64,000 nucleotides of DNA from Nemertoderma westbladi (taxonomy: Eukaryota; Xenacoelomorpha; Nemertodermatida; Nemertodermatidae), in contig JAUCBJ010005946.1 of the NCBI GenBank assembly GCA_032718475.1, positions 1-64,000 of the forward strand, read 5' to 3'. Of the stretch, positions 59,601 to 64,000 are shown piece by piece. Position numbers and translations under genes: made by a program. The number at the start of each line of letters is the position of its first letter. Within the stretch, counting starts at the first letter, position 1. The notes beneath the pieces are model-generated. The model made no database searches. It was given only the letters and a program-made list of their open reading frames with translations, and was not told the origin of the DNA.

Positions 59601-60608
59601 CTTTAGATTAAAGTTACATTGTAAGGTTCGAGCCGATCTGGAAAAGAAACTCACTTTAAAGTAAAGTTATATTGTAATGCTCGCTCCTATGTGGCAAAGA
59701 GACTCACTTTTAGACTAAAGTTACATTGTAAGGCTCGCTACTATATGGAAACTAAACTCACTTTAGAGTGAAGTTACATTGTAAGGCTCGCTTCTATATG
59801 GAAACTAAACTCACTTTAGAGTGAAGTTACATTGTAAGCCTCGCTTCTATATGGAAACTAAACTCACTTTAGAGTGAAGTTACATTGTAAGGCTCGCGCC
59901 ATGTGTCCAGCGCCTTCATCTTCCATCCGATTGTAACTCAAGTCCAATATCTCCAGCGTGGTGTTCTTCTCCAACATGTCGCAGAGAAAGCGAACTCCGT
60001 CACGTGTGATACGGTTACAGCTGAGGTTCAGTTCCACCAACGAGGAATTCTCGTAAAGGCCCGCAGCCAATCGCTCGGCTCCGAAGTCGCATACGTGGAC
60101 CTTCATTAAATTGAGTTCCCGCAAAGTATTGTTGATAGACAACATTTGTCCTGAGGTTAAATAATTGGAATCATTACTAGAGGATGTTACAAAACTAAAA
60201 ATAAACAAAACAAATATGACTACAAGGCATGTGTTGTGTAGTGTAGTGACACAATAATGTAGACAAGTAATAAATAACCACAATCAAAACTTGAATTAAT
60301 TAATAAATTAAAATTTATTAATAATTAAGAATTAATTAAATACTAAAGTTGTACAAACCTAGGTGAACCTGTGTCTCTTCCTGTACGCTATAGAGTAAAG
60401 GGCGGCCTAAGTTAATGGATTGGATGCTGTGGTTGGATCTGAGAACAGTCGACAGAGCTATCATCGATTCCATGGTCAGATCGCACTCGTTTAGATCCAA
60501 ATTCACGAGACCGGAGTTGATCTGCAGAGCGCCGGCAATGTGCATTCCACCCCTGTTACCTGTTAACGATTCACAAATGTAATCTACTGTAAAAGCGTTT
60601 GCGGACAT
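47507..60608 (-). CDS. LRRC34: LRRC34-like leucine-rich-repeat protein (4 exons)
   Basis: Exons on the minus strand are 60608-60359, 60150-59868, 59328-59067 and 47674-47507. Phases match (1, 2, 0), and the 963 coding bases give about 320 residues. The protein carries ribonuclease-inhibitor-type repeats of about 28 residues: NSGLVNLDLNECDLTMESMI, SSLVELNLSCNRITRDGVRF and TTLEILDLSYNRMEDEGAGH. Between repeats the QEETQVHLGQML segment, and after them the LYLWGN...NTDVMTYVVDERIYMAEL segment, recall the vertebrate LRRC34 family. LRRC34 is a poorly understood protein linked to stem cells and ciliated or germ tissue. The length is shorter than vertebrate LRRC34, so an upstream exon may be missing. 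Introns 2 and 3 start with tandem copies of their own 5' splice-site junctions. The gene converges on the metallopeptidase gene. Confidence 0.68.
47675..48209. other. Non-repeat 3' part of intron 3
   Basis: AT-rich. At about 48180-48215 gtgggttcaatcctcgctg resembles a tRNA B box, perhaps a SINE remnant at the far edge of the array. Confidence 0.35.
57655..57739 (+). mobile_element. Retroelement 3'-end fragment inside the array, copy A
   Basis: About 85 bases (ttgtggcggtgcaattttgt to cagcatgccgatcctag) match the last bases of the element at 22485-23085 and 13602-15191. The fragment is embedded in the minisatellite. Confidence 0.85.
58164..58248 (+). mobile_element. Retroelement 3'-end fragment inside the array, copy B
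   Basis: Identical to copy A at an offset of 509 bases, with identical flanks. It was therefore copied together with surrounding repeat units rather than inserted twice. Confidence 0.88.
59067..59328 (-). CDS. LRRC34: LRRC34-like exon 3
   Basis: The acceptor is ttactcacag and the donor ACACAG|GTAGCA. It encodes SLNLKYNHLHGKGLRLIADA, LDILYLWGNHTDEEE, the NTDVMTYVVDERIYMAEL segment and ends RKNYYTQ. Its last 14 bases (ATTATTACACACAG) and the donor are the core of the huge array in intron 3. Confidence 0.85.
59601..59900 (-). repeat. Six-copy, 53-bp repeat of the exon 2 end and its donor
   Basis: On the minus strand the unit is GCGAGCCTTACAATGTAAC, TTCACTCTAAA|GTGAGT, TTAGTTTCCATATAGA. The first copy (59900-59848) is the coding one. 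Four further copies keep GTGAGT; the outermost, near 59630-59601, has lost it (AAAGTATAAT). Confidence 0.93.
59868..60150 (-). CDS. LRRC34: LRRC34-like exon 2
   Basis: The acceptor is taacctcag and the donor CTAAA|GTGAGT is strong. It encodes GQMLSINNTLRELNLMKVHV, three LRRs and ends at HMARALQCNFTL with two bases of the next codon. The last 30 bases plus the donor are repeated five more times in the intron. Confidence 0.85.
60359..60608 (-). CDS. LRRC34: LRRC34-like exon 1
   Basis: The ATG at 60608 starts MSANAFTVDYICESLTGNRG, then LRRs up to INLGRPLLYSVQEETQVHL. The donor is CTAG|GTTTGT. I see no good acceptor just before the ATG, so I take this as the start. An upstream coding exon cannot be excluded. 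Confidence 0.7.
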
Positions 60609-61396
60609 AACATGTCATTTTACGCAATGCGCAGAATACTCTAAAACAGCCCTAAAATTGTTCAACTAAGCGTCGGAAGGAAATTAGAACCAAGATGACG
60701 AAATCTGTCAGCTGATTCTTTGTGTACGTGGAGATCTCTTTGTCCCAGCTTATTCAGCCAATCAGAGCAATCTTCCCAGTTATGCCAGCAGAGACCTACC
60801 TGAGAAAACTAGCGCATGCGCATTTAGTTATCGTTTTTCTGAGAATTAGATTCCTCTCAGAATTCTGTACTAAGTACGGACTTTTCAGACTTTAGCCCAA
60901 GAACATCTGATGGCTGGAGTTACAAGGACGTAAATCTATTAACGCATCGTATGACGACGCATAACATAACTACTTAATACGACGCATTGCACCAAACTGA
61001 ACTTCATGAACACATACTGACTGTTCACCGCACTGTTTTACTGCTATTTTATATTGTGTTAATTGTTGTTTATATTAATGGATGTTATATTTAGAGAATA
61101 CCGATAAATAATTGTAAACCCCCTCAATCTTCTTGATTACTGAGGTAAGCGGAGAAAGAGTTTACCGGTAGCAACTGCGACTTAAATTATAGTGGTTTTT
61201 GTGTGAATTAAATGCTATTTCATAATCCCTACGTGTGTCAGTTGCAATCCTCCTTATATATGATCAAAATCAGTGACGGTCGGCAAATTAGTGTGAATTA
61301 GTGTAAATTAGTGTGAAGTAGTGTGAAGTCGTGTGAAGGTTAATAAAGCATCTCCTAAAGAATGCGCTATTTACGAAACTCTGTGGCCATCTAGTT
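60609..61396. other. Upstream region of the LRRC34-like gene
   Basis: Probably holds the promoter. A gcgcatgcgcatt palindrome-like motif is at about 60810-60824. A short degenerate repeat (gtgtgaattagtgtaaattagtgtgaag) occupies about 61290-61340 and is followed by aataaag. No coding exon is recognised. Confidence 0.4.
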
Positions 61397-61702
61397 GTGA
61401 TTAGTGTAAGTCATAACTCTGTTTTTATACTTAAAGCGCCACGTCCTAAAGGAACTGTTAATATTTCCCCGAAAGTAAATATAGTTGTCAGAGATTATAT
61501 AGTAGCGATCAATCGAATAATACAAAGTAGCTTAAACCGAAATACTTCCTCCGGAACCCGAATCCAGTCTCCCACACCGTGGGTCATACGCCGCGCACGG
61601 ACTGGCTTCGGCAGATGTAAATTCAGTACACCAGGTAATTGGTACGGGCAAAGTCGATTCATAATCAAAAGGACAATTCAAATTGGCAGGTTAAACTGCT
61701 AA
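61397..61702 (+). other. Unrecognised 101-codon open frame
   Basis: A basic, Arg/Asn/Ser-rich open stretch (RPKGTVNISPKVNIVVRDYI; TPWVIRRARTGFGRCKF). A possible acceptor (tatacttaaag) and donor (CACCAG|GTAATT near 61634) exist, so it may be an exon or retroelement remnant. No family is recognised. Confidence 0.25.
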
Positions 61703-61869
61703 AGGTCTGAAAGCGCGAACATCTACTGTACCATAAAAGGGCCAACCCAACCTTGTAGAACAGATATCCACTATAAATTATAAAGTGCTTTAAAAATATA
61801 AATATATATTAAATATATATATTATATAAAATAAATATTGCTTATCATTTTGAGCACCATTCCCAGAAA

Positions 61870-64000
61870 AGCTAGCCTTTTCACTTCGTGCAGAAATGCT
61901 GGTTTACGTGGGTAGCCTTTATACTTCACAAAGAAATACTTGTTTATGTGGGTAGCCTTTATACTTCACAAAGAAATGCTGGTTTACGTGGGTAGCCTTT
62001 ATACTTCACAAAGAAATACTGGTTTACGTGGGTAGCCTTTATACTTCACAAAGAAATACTGGTTTATGTGGGTAGCCTTTATACTTCACAAAGAAATACT
62101 GGTTTACGTGGGTAGCTGTTATACTTCACAAAGAAATACTGGTTTAAGTGGGTAGCCTTTATATTTCACAAAGAAATACTGGTTTACGTGGGTAGCCTTT
62201 ATACTTCACAAAGAAATACTGGTTTATGTGGGTAGCCTTTATACTTCACAAAGAAATACTGGTTTACGTGGGTAGCCTTTATACTTCACAAAGAAATACT
62301 GGTTTACGTGGGTAGCCATTATACTTCACAAAGAAATACTGGTTTACGTGGGTAGCCTTTATACTTCACAAAGAAATGCTGGTTTACGTGGGTAGCCTTT
62401 ATACTTCACAAAGAAATACTGGTTTATGTGGGTAGCCTTTATACTTCACAAAGAAATACTGGTTTACGTGGGTAGCCTTTATACTTCACAAAGAAATGCT
62501 GGTTTACGTGGGTAGCCTTTATACTTCACAAAGAAATACTGGTTTATGTGGGTAGCGTTTATACTTCACAAATAAATACTGGTTTACGTGGGTAGCCTTT
62601 ATACTTCACAAAGAAATACTGGTTTATGTGGGTAGCCTTTATACTTCACAAAGAAATACTGGTTTACGTGGGTAGCCTTTATACTTCACAAAGAAATACT
62701 GGTTTACGTGGGGAGCCTTTATACTTCACAAAGAAATACTGGTTTACGTGGGTAGCCTTTATACTTCACAAAGAAATGCTGGTTTACGTGGGTAGCCTTT
62801 ATACTTCACAAAGAAATACTGGTTTATGTGGGTAGCCTTTATACTTCACAAAGAAATACTGGTTTACGTGGGTAGCCTTTATACTTCACAAAGAAATGCT
62901 GGTTTACGTGGGTAGCCTTTATACTTCACAAATAAATGCTGGTTTACGTGGGTAGCCTTTATACTTCACAAAGAAATACTGGTTTACATGGGTGGCCTTT
63001 ATACTTCACAAAGAAATGCTGGTTTACGTGGCTAGCCTTTATACTTCCCAAATAAATGCTGGTTTACATAGGTAGTCTTTATACTTGATAAAGAAATACT
63101 GGTTTACGTGGGTAGCCTTTATACTTCACAAAGAAATGACGGTTTACGTGGGTGGCCTTAATACTTCACAAAGAAATGCTGGTTTACGTGGGTAGCCTTT
63201 ATACTTCACAAAGAAATGCTGGTTTACGTGGGTAGCCTTTATACTTCATAAAGAAATGACGGTTTACGTGGGTGGCCTTTATACTGTACTTCACAAAGAA
63301 ATACTGGTTTACATGGGTGGCCTTTATACTTCACAAAGAAATGCTGGTTTACGTGGGTAGCCTTTATACTTCACAAATAAATGCTGGTTTATGTGGGTAG
63401 CCTTTATACTTCACAAAGAAATACTGGTTTATGTGGGTAGCCTTTATACTTCACAAAGAAATGCTGGTTTACGTGGGTAGCCTTTATACTTCACAACGAA
63501 ATACTGGTTTACGTGGGTAGCCTTTATACTTCACAAAGAAATACTGGTTTACGTGGGTAGCCTTTATACTTCACAAAGAAATGCTGGTTTACGTGGGTAG
63601 CCTTTATACTTCACAAAGAAATGCTGGTTTACGTGGGTAGCCTTTATACTTCACAACGAAATACTGGTTTACGTGGGTAGCCTTTATACTTCACAAAGAA
63701 ATGCTGGGTTATGTGGGTAGCCTTTATACTTCACAAAGAAATGCTGGTTTACGTGGGTAGCCTTTATACTTCACAACGAAATACTGGTTTACGAGGGTAG
63801 CCTTTATACTTCACAAAGAAATGCTGGTTTACGTGGGTAGCCTTTATACTTCACAAAGAAATACTAGTTTACGTGGGTAGCCTTTATACTTCACAACGAA
63901 ATACTGGTTTACGTGGGTAGCCTTTATACTTCACAAAGAAATGCTGGTTTATGTGGGTAGCCTTTATACTTCACAAAGAAATACTGGTTTACGTGGGTAG
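61870..64000. repeat. 40-bp minisatellite running off the window
   Basis: About 53 units of 40 bases: tacttcacaaagaaatactg then gtttacgtgggtagccttta. Variation is mainly a/g in aaatRctgg and c/t in ttaYgtgg, with an alternating pattern. The first unit (61870-61914) is the most divergent (cacttcgtgcagaaatgctg). The array continues past the window end. Confidence 0.96.

Noticed and set aside
62626-62835. Open frame with a Tyr/Phe/Trp-rich 40-bp repeat
   Set aside because: A by-product of the array at 61870-64000; the frame shifts every unit because 40 is not a multiple of three.
10993-64000. CRISPR-like regular repeats
   Set aside because: Units of 32-53 bp are contiguous with no unique spacers, and the genes are spliced eukaryotic genes.

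Overview
This window looks like nuclear DNA from a small, probably marine, invertebrate animal. It has spliced genes with GT-AG introns, non-LTR retrotransposons, tRNA-derived SINEs and foldback elements. More than half of the bases are tandem repeats of 32-53 bp. I cannot name the phylum. Three host genes can be recognised: a teashirt-type zinc-finger gene, a secreted zinc metallopeptidase with ShK and fibronectin-III modules, and an LRRC34-like leucine-rich-repeat gene.

Layout, left to right. 1-3478: 3' part of a non-LTR retrotransposon (endonuclease plus reverse transcriptase). 4418-6726: large last exon of a teashirt-like gene (+). 6727-10992: mostly non-coding, with small foldbacks and a decayed LRR-like reading frame. 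10993-12596: a 32-bp minisatellite. 12596-12647: a perfect 52-bp palindrome made of two copies of a library PCR adaptor, so the join between left and right may be artificial. 12648-13425: a 42-bp minisatellite. 13549-24512: a graveyard of retroelement, SINE and foldback pieces. 16017-43230: the metallopeptidase gene (+), seven exons that join in phase (the first join is less certain). 43541-46690: two more minisatellites in the gap between convergent genes. 47507-60608: the LRRC34-like gene (-), four exons in phase. 61870-64000: a further 40-bp array running off the window.

The main discovery is a relation between genes and repeats. Three introns, in two neighbouring genes on opposite strands, open with tandem arrays whose repeat unit is a copy of the exon end plus the 5' splice site. 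In the metallopeptidase gene almost the whole 14.6-kb intron (24734-39342) consists of roughly 330 copies of a 44-bp unit. Each unit carries about 32 bases of the preceding exon, then AG|GTAGGT or AG|GTATGT. In the LRRC34-like gene, intron 3 (11.4 kb) has about 280 units of 37-41 bp repeating ATTATTACACACAG|GTAGC, and intron 2 has five extra 53-bp copies of the end of exon 2 with its donor. The introns therefore hold long ladders of decoy 5' splice sites. This suggests a recurrent process in this genome that expands exon-intron junctions into minisatellites. How the spliceosome picks the correct donor cannot be told from sequence alone.
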